Origin: Candidatus Nanohaloarchaea archaeon
GTDB taxonomy: Archaea > Nanohalarchaeota > Nanosalinia > Nanosalinales > JAHENU01
Assembly: GCA_018609855.1 (NCBI GenBank)
Contig: JAHENU010000068.1
Span: 1 to 6,423, forward strand
Direction: 5' to 3'
Length of the DNA: 6,423 bases
Shown here: positions 1 to 5,478 of the stretch, in pieces
How the letters are laid out: each line of letters begins with the position of its first letter
Numbering within the stretch: the first letter of the stretch is position 1
Program-made: the position numbers and the translations under genes
The notes under the pieces: model-generated
What the model was told of the DNA's origin: nothing
Seen by the model: only the letters and a program-made list of their open reading frames with translations
Database searches by the model: none

Positions 1-48
1 TGGATCTTTAGACTGTTCATCCTTTTTGAATAATCGTGATAGCTTCAT
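1..48 (-). CDS. Unknown protein, N-terminal fragment (runs off left edge)
   Basis: An ATG on the minus strand at 48-46 opens a frame that stays open to the window edge and begins MKLSRLFKKDEQSKDP. The short basic-hydrophobic start followed by charged residues is plausible for a real N-terminus. The strongest support is the promoter: an AT-rich palindromic TATA-like element at 71-86 lies about 30 bp upstream, the spacing of a leaderless archaeal start. No Shine-Dalgarno is visible. Sixteen residues are too few to name a family. It could be a chance frame, but start plus TATA spacing match the pattern of the other genes here. Confidence 0.45.
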   Translation of the reverse strand, partial: MKLSRLFKKDEQSKDP

Positions 49-70
49 AATGACATATCAATCATGTTTG

Positions 71-86
71 AATTTATTTATAAATT
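71..86 (-). promoter_or_regulatory. Palindromic TATA-like box of the left-edge gene
   Basis: AATTTAT-TT-ATAAATT is a perfect inverted repeat with 7-bp arms. Its centre is about 30 bp upstream of the ATG at 48, as expected for an archaeal TATA box of a leaderless or short-leader transcript. Because it is symmetric it could also fire rightward, with a start near 105, but no gene follows on that side. Confidence 0.45.
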
Positions 87-455
87 TTACTCAAAGGTGT
101 GTTATTTACTCGTTTGTAAATTAACTCATTATGATATTGCTGGTTTTAATTAGGCAGTAGTTGAATAGTTTACTCTCAGATAAACATTTATAAAAAAGAG
201 GCAGATAAGGGGGGTTGTTCGGCAAAACCTTTCCACAAAGGCGGGAAATCTGAGGGATTTATAAAATGAAGACAAGATTTCGAATGATTTTGACAGAATA
301 TGTTTTCTTGTCAACCGAGGCAACTGAATTTCAAAAGAACGTCCAGATTTCACGAGTGTTCGATTAAATTACACACTCATCGGATCAATTTATGTGAATA
401 AATTGCGAGTGTGCAAGTTATACGAATAGTGTGAATTATAATGACTGTTCAATAT
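87..455. other. Gap of about 370 bp with no convincing gene; AT-rich, several small inverted repeats
   Basis: No convincing gene. The only open frame of any length is a 67-codon minus-strand frame (353-150) without family features. Visible structure: TATA-like ATTTATAAA at 186-194; a run of six A at 192-197 that would be a T6 terminator-like tract on the minus strand; short inverted repeats CCTTT/AAAGG (about 229-242), AAATC/GATTT (246-260) and TTGACA/TGTCAA (290-295/309-314); and a group of CACACTC/GAGTGTG words at 354-465. The run of hairpins could belong to a small RNA, or be operator or origin-like DNA. No tRNA or rRNA signature was seen. Confidence 0.4.
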
Positions 456-465
456 CTACACACTC
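354..465. repeat. Cluster of CACACTC/GAGTGTG words
   Basis: CACACTC occurs at 372-378 and 459-465 and its complement GAGTGTG at 407-413. The shorter matches GAGTGT (354-359) and AGTGTG (428-433) lie between them. The last copy falls inside the 3' end of the winged-helix gene, the others in the gap beyond it. Mixed orientation and spacing of roughly 17-35 bp could fit a multi-site protein-binding region, but the words are short and chance is possible. Confidence 0.3.
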
Positions 466-743
466 TCATGTGATAATTCATCTAGCTGTGTATGTAGTTC
501 TTCTAAGGTAGTTGCAATATCCTCTCCTTGATCAGTTAACATAATTAATTTCTTGCGGCCTTCTTTTCTAAATTCGACAAGACCTGCTTCTTCAAATGCG
601 TTAAGAATTTTGACTGTGTGAGAATAAGTACAATGTGCTTCCCTAGATAAAATGGACGCATACTTAGATTTATTGCTTCTTTTTAAACTGAGCAGTATAC
701 GTACAGGTTTGCCATGCAGCAGCACGTGAAACAAGTCTGTCAT
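456..743 (-). CDS. Winged-helix (MarR-like) transcriptional regulator, 95 aa
   Basis: Small, presumably cytoplasmic DNA-binding protein. After a short N-terminal helix with GKPVRILLSL (11-20) comes a helix-turn-helix at about 27-58, with KYASILSREAHCTYSHTVKIL typical of archaeal one-domain winged-helix regulators. The wing is around GLVEFRKEGRKKLIMLT (54-70), and a C-terminal helix (72-92) suits dimerisation. The start at ATG 743 is chosen because MTDLFHVLLHGKPVRILL is the usual beginning of these proteins and GGAGG (751-747) lies just upstream. A longer frame opening at 830 would run through the promoter and over the histone start. The gene is divergent from the histone operon across 73 bp, with an inverted repeat directly before its start, so self-regulation and control of the operon are plausible inferences. 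Target and ligand are unknown. Confidence 0.85.
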   Translation of the reverse strand: MTDLFHVLLHGKPVRILLSLKRSNKSKYASILSREAHCTYSHTVKILNAFEEAGLVEFRKEGRKKLIMLTDQGEDIATTLEELHTQLDELSHESV

Positions 744-773
744 CTTCCTCCCCCAACTAGGGGTGGGAGGAGG
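744..773. promoter_or_regulatory. G/C-rich inverted repeat, candidate operator
   Basis: Arms CTTCCTCCC (744-752) and GGGAGGAGG (765-773) are complementary with one wobble, and CCCC/GGGG (751-754/760-763) sit inside. The repeat lies between the start codon of the winged-helix gene and the shared TATA box, over that gene's expected transcription start and just upstream of the TATA as seen from the histone side. Neither expected short-leader mRNA contains both arms, so a DNA operator is more likely than an RNA hairpin. The left arm also supplies the Shine-Dalgarno GGAGG of the winged-helix gene. Confidence 0.45.
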
Positions 774-776
774 CAA

Positions 777-785
777 TTTATATAA
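777..785. promoter_or_regulatory. Palindromic TATA box, possibly bidirectional
   Basis: TTTATATAA contains the self-complementary core TTATATAA (778-785). Its centre is about 35 bp before the histone ATG (817) and about 38 bp before the winged-helix ATG (743). With starts about 27 bp away, transcripts would begin near 808 (+) and 754 (-), giving leaders of roughly 10 nt both ways. A second AT element, TATATATAAG at 801-810, is too near the histone start to serve it but could serve the leftward gene with a longer leader. Confidence 0.55.
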
Positions 786-816
786 GTGCAGTTCTCTTGG
801 TATATATAAGGTGCAA

Positions 817-1032
817 ATGGAACTAAGCATAGGAACAACCCGAGAGCTTTTAAAGCAATACGGCGTAGAACGGGCAAAACAGGAAGCTGTGACAGAATTT
901 GCTACAGTGTTAGAACAATATGCCGGTTTTATCAGTGAAGAAGCTGCTTATTTGGCAGAAAAAGAGGGGCGGAAAACAGTGAAAGAGCGAGATGTTATAT
1001 CCGCCATACGTAACACGCACGCTTCCGAATGA
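817..1032 (+). CDS. Archaeal histone (histone-fold DNA-packaging protein), 71 aa
   Basis: Single histone-fold protein expected to dimerise and wrap or compact DNA. Length matches the archaeal HMf/HTa-like class (about 65-72 aa). Order: N-terminal strand and alpha1 with TTRELLKQYGVERAKQEAV (7-25), long alpha2 (27-48) with FATVLEQYAGFISEEAAYLA, then the diagnostic loop 2 and alpha3, GRKTVKERDVISAIR (51-65), holding the R52-T54-D59 set that stabilises the fold and meets DNA. There is no N-terminal tail. ATG 817 fits the family best; GTG 811 in frame would add two residues, and a longer upstream frame would cross the TATA box. No Shine-Dalgarno, so probably leaderless. It is the first gene of a cluster with RPA and RadA, 34 bp before RPA. 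The first helix is acidic-polar, and basicity is modest for a histone. Confidence 0.93.
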   Translation: MELSIGTTRELLKQYGVERAKQEAVTEFATVLEQYAGFISEEAAYLAEKEGRKTVKERDVISAIRNTHASE

Positions 1033-1036
1033 TAGC

Positions 1037-1045
1037 ATTAATAAA
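1037..1045 (+). promoter_or_regulatory. TATA-like box before the RPA gene
   Basis: ATTAATAAA in the short spacer after the histone stop is centred about 26 bp before the RPA ATG (1067), the distance for a leaderless start. No Shine-Dalgarno precedes that ATG, so an internal promoter would explain how RPA is translated. Read-through from the histone promoter is also possible. Confidence 0.4.
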
Positions 1046-1066
1046 CTTTCATGTGTAGATGCAATT

Positions 1067-2071
1067 ATGACACAGCAATTAATTACTACATTGGCTGAAA
1101 AAAGCGGATATTCTGAAAGTAAGATACAGGAGTTGGTGCAAGCGAAATTAACTGAATTCTCTGGTTTGGTGTCAGAAGAAGGAGCCGTCTATCTTGTCGC
1201 TAAAGAATTAGATGTCAATCTGGTGGAACAAGCTGAAAAAAAAGATCTCAAAATTCAGAACATCTTGCCAGGTATGCGAAAGGTTGATTTGAAAGGAAAA
1301 GTTATCCGTATACAAGGAAAACATCAATTTAATCGGTCCGATGGAAGCGAAGGAGAAGTCCAGAATATAGTGATTGCGGACGAAACCGGTACCATTCGAA
1401 TAGTGTTATGGGATAAGCAAACTACTATTAGTGATAATATAAGCGAGGGTGATGTGCTGGAAATTCAGAACGCATATTCACGTGAAGGCATGTATCAACA
1501 ATGTGAAGTTCACTTACACGAGTCTTCACGAGTGAATAAGGGTGAACCACAAGATATTGGTGAAGTAGCGGACTATAACGTGAATTTCACGGGAAAAAGT
1601 GAAAATGTGAATATAAGTGAAATAAACAGTGAAGGCGTGAATTATGAATTTCACGGTACGCTCGTGAATGTGAGTGCGAAAAACCCCTTATTCACCGTAT
1701 GTCCTTCATGCGGAAAGAAGGTGACTCGTGAAAATGAAACATATTCATGTGAAGTTCACGGTTCTGTAAACCCCGTGAATGCTGTTGTGATGTCAGGGTT
1801 TGTAGACGATGGCAAAGGATGTGTGCGATGTGTGTTTTTCCGTGATGTGGCTCAACAGCTGCTCGGTTTAGAGACATTATCAAATGTGAGTGAGGAAGGT
1901 GTGAGGGAAAAAGCACACCTGTGTGTAGGATCGGATGTGTGGATCGGAGGTCGGTCACAACGAAATGATTATGTTAATGCGCTTGAAGTGGTGGCCAATG
2001 ACGTGAAAGTAATAAATCCGCGTGACCATATTCTGAATGTTATGACAAAGAATACTGAGGTGAGTGTATGA
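1067..2071 (+). CDS. Replication protein A (RPA/Rpa41-like), OB-fold ssDNA-binding protein, 334 aa
   Basis: Single-stranded DNA-binding protein that would coat ssDNA during replication, repair and recombination and hand it to RadA. The N-terminus (about 18-52) has the helical module [26 protein letters not shown], frequent in archaeal RPA. A first OB fold follows at about 74-150 ([11 protein letters not shown], then [16 protein letters not shown]) and a second at about 192-318. Inserted in the second is a C2CH zinc finger: C212, C215, C228, H231, in CPSCGKKV and YSCEVHG, as in archaeal RPA41. The start at ATG 1067 is chosen over an upstream ATG at 992 that lies inside the histone gene; the family begins near the helical module. 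Its TGA overlaps the RadA ATG in ATGA (2068-2071), implying translational coupling. The gene is packed with CGTGAA/TTCACG hexamers. Confidence 0.92.
   Translation: MTQQLITTLAEKSGYSESKIQELVQAKLTEFSGLVSEEGAVYLVAKELDVNLVEQAEKKDLKIQNILPGMRKVDLKGKVIRIQGKHQFNRSDGSEGEVQNIVIADETGTIRIVLWDKQTTISDNISEGDVLEIQNAYSREGMYQQCEVHLHESSRVNKGEPQDIGEVADYNVNFTGKSENVNISEINSEGVNYEFHGTLVNVSAKNPLFTVCPSCGKKVTRENETYSCEVHGSVNPVNAVVMSGFVDDGKGCVRCVFFRDVAQQLLGLETLSNVSEEGVREKAHLCVGSDVWIGGRSQRNDYVNALEVVANDVKVINPRDHILNVMTKNTEVSV
1477..2007. repeat. Dense cluster of CGTGAA/TTCACG hexamers inside the RPA gene
   Basis: Twelve copies lie in 531 bp. CGTGAA starts at 1481, 1579, 1636, 1663, 1727, 1774 and 2002; TTCACG starts at 1477, 1525, 1586, 1650 and 1755. 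Chance expectation in this length is about 0.26. Two pairs form palindromes: TTCACGTGAA (1477-1486) and CGTGAATTTCACG (1579-1591). They fall in all three codon phases, encoding R-E, V-N, V-K, F-T and H-G among others, so a repeated peptide does not explain them. Function unknown. Confidence 0.6.
2057..2063 (+). promoter_or_regulatory. Shine-Dalgarno of radA
   Basis: GAGGTGA matches the 16S 3' end almost fully, 4 nt before the ATG at 2068, and is embedded in the last codons of RPA. It supports the overlapping ATGA start and translational coupling. Confidence 0.7.
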
Positions 2072-3009
2072 GTAAAGAGGATATTGAAAACCTGCCCGGT
2101 GTGGGTTCGAAGACGGCCGAAAAGCTTGTAGAAATGGGTTATGGAGATTTAATGGCAATAGCTGCAATGAGTGGCTCTGAACTGGCCTCAGCTGCTGAAT
2201 TAGGGGAGAAAACTGCAGATAAAATTATTCAGGCAGCACGAGATGAATTAGATTTAGGGTTTACTACTGGTTCTGAAAAAATGCAGCAGCGACAGCATAT
2301 CGGTACTATCACGACTGGAAGCAATGCACTAGATGAGCTTTTGGGAGGAGGCATTTCGACAAAATCGATTTCAGAGTTGTATGGAGCTTTTGGTGCTTCT
2401 AAAACACAATTAGCGTTGCAATTGGCCGTAAATGTGCAGAGAAGTCCAGAGGACGGCGGTCTCGGTAAAGGCGTGATTTTTATTGATACTGAAGACACTT
2501 TTATTCCAGAACGTATCACTCAAATGGCAGAAGCGCAAAACCTCGACCCAAACGCAGTTCTAGAAAATATTTTTGTGGCGCGGGCATATAATTCTGATCA
2601 TCAGGTTTTGCTAGCTGAAAAAGCACAGGATCTGATGAGCAAAAATGAGGTCGGATTGATCGTTGTAGATTCATTGATGTCTCATTTTCGAGCTGATTAT
2701 GTGGGTCGAGGAGAGTTAGCAAAGCGACAGCAGACATTGAATAAACATATGCACGTACTGCAGCGGCTAACAAATGCATATAATGTCTCAGCGATTGTAA
2801 CCAATCAGGTGATGTCTCGACCAGACGTCCTGTTTGGAGACCCCACGTCCCCTATTGGGGGGCATATTGTAGGGCATACCTCTGCTTTCCGTTTGTATCT
2901 TCGAAAAAGCAAGAAGGACAATCGAATCGGGCGTTTGGTGGACAGTCCGTATTTACCAGAAGGTGAGGCTGTCTTTCGAGTAACACAAACAGGCATAGAA
3001 GATGTGTGA
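2068..3009 (+). CDS. radA: DNA repair and recombination protein RadA, 313 aa
   Basis: ATP-dependent strand-exchange recombinase, archaeal counterpart of Rad51/RecA. The N-terminal helix-hairpin-helix domain is at 1-60 ([15 protein letters not shown]). The core has the usual linker ([17 protein letters not shown], 80-96), P-loop at 106-113, the [13 protein letters not shown] segment (138-150) with expected catalytic Glu142, Walker B LIVVDS (197-202, D201), loop L1 ([17 protein letters not shown], 206-222), loop L2 region (NQV...[15 protein letters not shown]) and ATP cap [10 protein letters not shown]. Length is normal for the family (about 310-350). Oddities: the P-loop reads GAFGASKT where archaeal RadA typically has G-x-F-G-S/A-G-K-T/S, so the glycine before the lysine is serine; and TEDTF replaces the common TEGTF. 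Everything else looks functional, and this is the full RadA rather than a RadB paralogue because the HhH domain is present. Confidence 0.95.
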   Translation: MSKEDIENLPGVGSKTAEKLVEMGYGDLMAIAAMSGSELASAAELGEKTADKIIQAARDELDLGFTTGSEKMQQRQHIGTITTGSNALDELLGGGISTKSISELYGAFGASKTQLALQLAVNVQRSPEDGGLGKGVIFIDTEDTFIPERITQMAEAQNLDPNAVLENIFVARAYNSDHQVLLAEKAQDLMSKNEVGLIVVDSLMSHFRADYVGRGELAKRQQTLNKHMHVLQRLTNAYNVSAIVTNQVMSRPDVLFGDPTSPIGGHIVGHTSAFRLYLRKSKKDNRIGRLVDSPYLPEGEAVFRVTQTGIEDV

Positions 3010-3042
3010 ATACTGCATGTAGGATAATAAAGGCTTCGAAGG

Positions 3043-3303
3043 TTAGGCAATTTCTTCTTCGCTGACAATGACGAAATCGCCGACTGATTTCACTGCACTG
3101 AACGGAATTTTAGCACGACCATCTTTATCCTCTTCAACTGAAACTTGCTCTAGATTATCAGTGGTGTTTGTTACTAATAAATTCATGAGTTCACCTGTTT
3201 CAGCAACATAACTAATGTCTGAAACCTCGCCAAAGCGTTTACCACGTTCCTCACTCACGACTACACGCCCGAGCAGCTCTCCTCGTCTAAATTTTTCTTC
3301 CAT
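3043..3303 (-). CDS. PRC-barrel domain protein, 86 aa
   Basis: Stand-alone archaeal PRC-barrel. The family features are GELLGRVVVSEERGKRFGEVSDISYVAETGEL (8-39), where a LLG strand is followed by G-x-V-x-D and TGEL, then a middle strand (LLVT), and the closing IPFSAVKSVGDFVIVSE (66-82). Length fits one barrel of about 80 aa. Proteins of this type are thought to act as small adaptors; in haloarchaea some take part in FtsZ-based cell division together with SepF, and others are linked to RNA processing. Which applies here cannot be read from the sequence. It converges on radA with 33 bp between stops and lies 67 bp downstream of the ATPase on the same strand, with its own TATA-like element. No signal peptide or membrane segment. 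Confidence 0.85.
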   Translation of the reverse strand: MEEKFRRGELLGRVVVSEERGKRFGEVSDISYVAETGELMNLLVTNTTDNLEQVSVEEDKDGRAKIPFSAVKSVGDFVIVSEEEIA

Positions 3304-3324
3304 ACTTTCCTAATGGTAGCTCAC

Positions 3325-3333
3325 TTTAAAATA
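3325..3333 (-). promoter_or_regulatory. TATA-like box before the PRC-barrel gene
   Basis: TATTTTAAA on the minus strand is centred about 26 bp before the ATG at 3303, the spacing of a leaderless archaeal start. Only a weak AGGAAA lies near the start codon. Confidence 0.45.
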
Positions 3334-3370
3334 GTTTGTGACTAAACGAATCTTTCATCTAGTATTCTAT

Positions 3371-4525
3371 TTAATTTATGTTGTGGGTGTTATCCTGAGG
3401 AACAAAATATGCGTACGTCCTTCCTTTTTGTTTCCGATCGATGTATCTGTTATTCATCAGCCTGACCAGTACGTTATTGACAGAACGCAACGCATGTGAT
3501 TTGCTTTGATACGCAGAAGTATCCACTATGTCAATGAGTTCGCCCGGCGTAGCTTCCCCCAGTTTATCTAATGCAGTCAATATTTCTTGCTGTCTTTCAC
3601 TTAACCCATCGCTCTCACTCTCCTTTGAAGTTATTTTTGATGTTGTAGGGTGTGGATGCGTTTCTACATTTTGATAGTGTGCTGTTTTTTGCTCTTGGAA
3701 CGTTTCCTGGGAGAGCGTAGCGTCTGCCACTGCATCATCAACATAGTGTTTCTGATTGAGCATGGCATATATCACACTTTGGTGGCAGAGCCGTAATATA
3801 TGGCGTGGCAAACCATTGGAATGCCGATATAGTTTCACCAAAGCATCATATGTGAATGGTTCTATGCCGTTTCCGCCGACAAATTCTATACGTTTGCGGA
3901 TGAGTTCTATGGTTTCGTCTTTGTTCAAGCGCTCTAATTGCATAACGGAAGGTGCTCGATTATACAATGTCGGTATATTGTTTTGTAAGAAATGCAGCAA
4001 CGCAGGTGTTCCCACTGCTATGCAAATAATTGAATCGACATGATCGATGATGGTACGGATCCAGGATAATACATCTTCGCTTGCTTCATGGCCTTCATCG
4101 ATCATAAGAATTGTCTTAGTGTGGAGCTTTTGTTGCAACTTAGTGTGGAGGTTATTGTAGGTAAGTGGTGAGAACTGTCTCGTGAAAATATTTTGTTGTA
4201 ATACATTAGTAGCAAGGTAGTCACGTAGACGCTCTACCGTCGCAGGTGGTTTTGGCAAATAATGTACCGCATAGTGATCTTGATACTGATTATACAGCCA
4301 TCGTAACAAATTAGTTTTTCCAGCTCCTGTTTCCCCAATCAACAAAGAAAATGCACTATGGGCTTCTATGTGTTTCATAATTTCTTTTATTTTTTCATTA
4401 TTGCCAATCATGATATGTTCATAGATTTTGAACGTGAATGGGTTTCCATGCCAACCAAATTGTCCAAACCAGTCTGCTACAGTGTCTTCTTGCTGTGTTT
4501 TCACGTTCGGATTCATGCATTTCAC
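3371..4525 (-). CDS. ExeA-like AAA ATPase with C-terminal winged helix, 384 aa
   Basis: P-loop ATPase of the ExeA/GspA-type AAA group, whose members act as DNA- or complex-associated motors or switches. The N-terminus has the group signature WFG...GNPFTF (19-32) followed by the ring segment MIGNNEKIKEI. Walker A is GETGAGKT (64-71), Walker B ILMIDEGH (139-146, D143/E144), sensor 1 around AVGTP (170-174), a likely arginine finger R190 in LYNR, and sensor 2 GLPRHILRLC (238-247, R241). A polar linker (271-307) leads to a winged helix (308-375) from LSERQQEILTALDKLGEATP to GRTYAYFV. GTG 4525 and ATG 4516 are both possible starts, three codons apart; a palindromic AT box about 26 bp upstream of the GTG favours it. 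Divergent from ThpR across 37 bp. Function unassigned: an Orc/Cdc6-like, partition or regulatory role would fit equally. Confidence 0.85.
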   Translation of the reverse strand: MKCMNPNVKTQQEDTVADWFGQFGWHGNPFTFKIYEHIMIGNNEKIKEIMKHIEAHSAFSLLIGETGAGKTNLLRWLYNQYQDHYAVHYLPKPPATVERLRDYLATNVLQQNIFTRQFSPLTYNNLHTKLQQKLHTKTILMIDEGHEASEDVLSWIRTIIDHVDSIICIAVGTPALLHFLQNNIPTLYNRAPSVMQLERLNKDETIELIRKRIEFVGGNGIEPFTYDALVKLYRHSNGLPRHILRLCHQSVIYAMLNQKHYVDDAVADATLSQETFQEQKTAHYQNVETHPHPTTSKITSKESESDGLSERQQEILTALDKLGEATPGELIDIVDTSAYQSKSHALRSVNNVLVRLMNNRYIDRKQKGRTYAYFVPQDNTHNIN

Positions 4526-4530
4526 GTTAC

Positions 4531-4538
4531 ATTTAAAT
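4531..4538 (+). promoter_or_regulatory. TATA-like box before ThpR
   Basis: ATTTAAAT is centred about 28 bp before the ThpR ATG (4563). It lies between the ATPase start and that gene's own box, so the two promoters interlock face to face within 37 bp. Confidence 0.45.
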
Positions 4539-4546
4539 GGTAATGA

Positions 4547-4556
4547 ATATTAATAT
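4547..4556 (-). promoter_or_regulatory. TATA-like box before the AAA ATPase
   Basis: ATATTAATAT is a perfect 10-bp palindrome centred about 26 bp before the GTG at 4525 (35 bp before ATG 4516). The first distance suits a leaderless start at GTG, the second a 9-nt leader. Confidence 0.45.
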
Positions 4557-4562
4557 CTTTGC

Positions 4563-5075
4563 ATGAGTGACACTATTCGGGTATTCACGGCGGTTGATGT
4601 GCCGGCTTCTATATATACATGGGCCCGGCCGTTATTAGAAACAGTGTCCTCATATGGGTGCCGGATTATACCTCCTGAAAAAATGCATCTTACTTTGCAG
4701 TTTCATGGTGATTGCACTCAAGAGGATATTACGCAGATACAGGCACACATTGAGAGTTTGGATGTTCACCCGTTTACTGTGTCCGTCCAAGGATGCGGTG
4801 CGTTTCCGAAACCGCAATTCCCCCGTGTTATTTGGCTCGGTGCAGAACACCCTTCATTACATATGTTGGCAATGCAATTTTCACAGAAGCGATCTTTCAC
4901 GCCTCATATCACTGTTGCCCGGCAGAAACAGCCATCCTCTAGTATGGAAACGGTGTTGCAGCAGTATCAGGATGCTGAATGGGGCCAATTTCCTATTGAA
5001 ACACTTACACTGTATAAAAGCATATTGAAACCCGGAGGTGCAGAGCATGTCCCTCTTTACACCAAATCAGTCTGA
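4563..5075 (+). CDS. thpR: RNA 2',3'-cyclic phosphodiesterase (ThpR / LigT-like), 170 aa
   Basis: 2H phosphoesterase that opens 2',3'-cyclic phosphates at RNA ends, giving 2'-phosphate; older annotations call it 2'-5' RNA ligase. Both catalytic motifs are visible: HLTLQF (H42, T44) and FTPHITVAR (H115, T117). The N-terminus IRVFTAVDVP is the usual first strand, and PRVIWLGAE (87-95) and the C-terminal LTLYKSILKPGGAEHVPL are also typical. Length is slightly below the usual 180-190 aa: the helix before the second motif (96-111) looks about ten residues short, but the motifs are intact. ATG 4563 sits about 28 bp after a TATA-like box and has no Shine-Dalgarno, so it is probably leaderless. Its 3' end overlaps the next gene by 29 nt and contains that gene's Shine-Dalgarno. 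Confidence 0.92.
   Translation: MSDTIRVFTAVDVPASIYTWARPLLETVSSYGCRIIPPEKMHLTLQFHGDCTQEDITQIQAHIESLDVHPFTVSVQGCGAFPKPQFPRVIWLGAEHPSLHMLAMQFSQKRSFTPHITVARQKQPSSSMETVLQQYQDAEWGQFPIETLTLYKSILKPGGAEHVPLYTKSV
5034..5040 (+). promoter_or_regulatory. Shine-Dalgarno of the OB-fold gene, decides its start
   Basis: GGAGGTG lies 6 nt before ATG 5047. An alternative in-frame GTG at 5038 falls inside this sequence, so ATG 5047 is the better start. Confidence 0.75.
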
Positions 5076-5433
5076 TTATGATGCACAGCGCATTGTCCGT
5101 GTTGCTGGTATATTCAGCATTATTGGACTAGTGGCACTGTACACAATTTCAACAATGCATACCGCCCCTCTGGTCTCTGCATCAGAAGTTACAATGAAGG
5201 ATGTCGGTGATTTTGTGAGAGTTCATGGCACAGTAAAAGACGCAGCATTGCAAGACGGAACTCTGTTTATTACAGTTGGATCTAACGATTTACAGGTGGT
5301 GTCTTTTCAATATACAGGGGCAGTGCCTCGTTTAAATACATCTTTAATGGCTGTTGGTGAGGTGCAACGATATGAAGGAAATTTGGAAGTGATTGCACGA
5401 ACTGTGGATCTGAATGCTTCAGTAACTGAATAA
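5047..5433 (+). CDS. Membrane-anchored OB-fold protein, 128 aa
   Basis: Short N-terminal arm, one transmembrane segment at about 17-38 (RIVRVAGIFSIIGLVALYTI) and then a small OB-fold domain (about 50-122). The domain begins VGDFVRVHGTVKDAAL, continues DGTLFITVGSNDLQVVSFQY and closes with LMAVGEVQRYEGNLEVIARTV, the layout of tRNA_anti / exonuclease-VII-like OB domains. By the positive-inside rule the basic stretch before the helix (R18, R21) should face the cytoplasm and put the OB domain outside; the opposite topology is not excluded. Similar small membrane OB proteins occur in archaea, but I know of no assigned function. The gene starts inside thpR with a strong Shine-Dalgarno, so the two are co-translated; whether it binds nucleic acid, or protein or sugar outside the cell, is open. 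Confidence 0.75.
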   Translation: MSLFTPNQSDYDAQRIVRVAGIFSIIGLVALYTISTMHTAPLVSASEVTMKDVGDFVRVHGTVKDAALQDGTLFITVGSNDLQVVSFQYTGAVPRLNTSLMAVGEVQRYEGNLEVIARTVDLNASVTE

Positions 5434-5437
5434 TAGG

Positions 5438-5447
5438 TTTTTAAAAT
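5438..5447. terminator. AT-rich tract between convergent genes, possible bidirectional terminator
   Basis: The 45-bp space between convergent stops (5433 and 5481) contains GTTTTTAAAA. The T run reads correctly as an archaeal oligo-T terminator for the OB gene, and AATTTT in the other direction for the coiled-coil gene. A direct repeat GACGTTG (5462-5468 and 5472-5478) also lies here, of unknown meaning. Confidence 0.35.
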
Positions 5448-5478
5448 TGTCATCGATTCCTGACGTTGAACGACGTTG

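Noticed and set aside
150..353. 67-codon minus-strand frame in the left gap
   Set aside because: No family features, no Shine-Dalgarno or TATA at the right distance, and it crosses the inverted repeats and an A/T tract; likely chance.
4654..5028. 124-codon plus-strand frame inside thpR
   Set aside because: Overlaps thpR in another frame; thpR has both catalytic motifs, and the overlapping product is rich in Arg, Cys and Leu without domain features.
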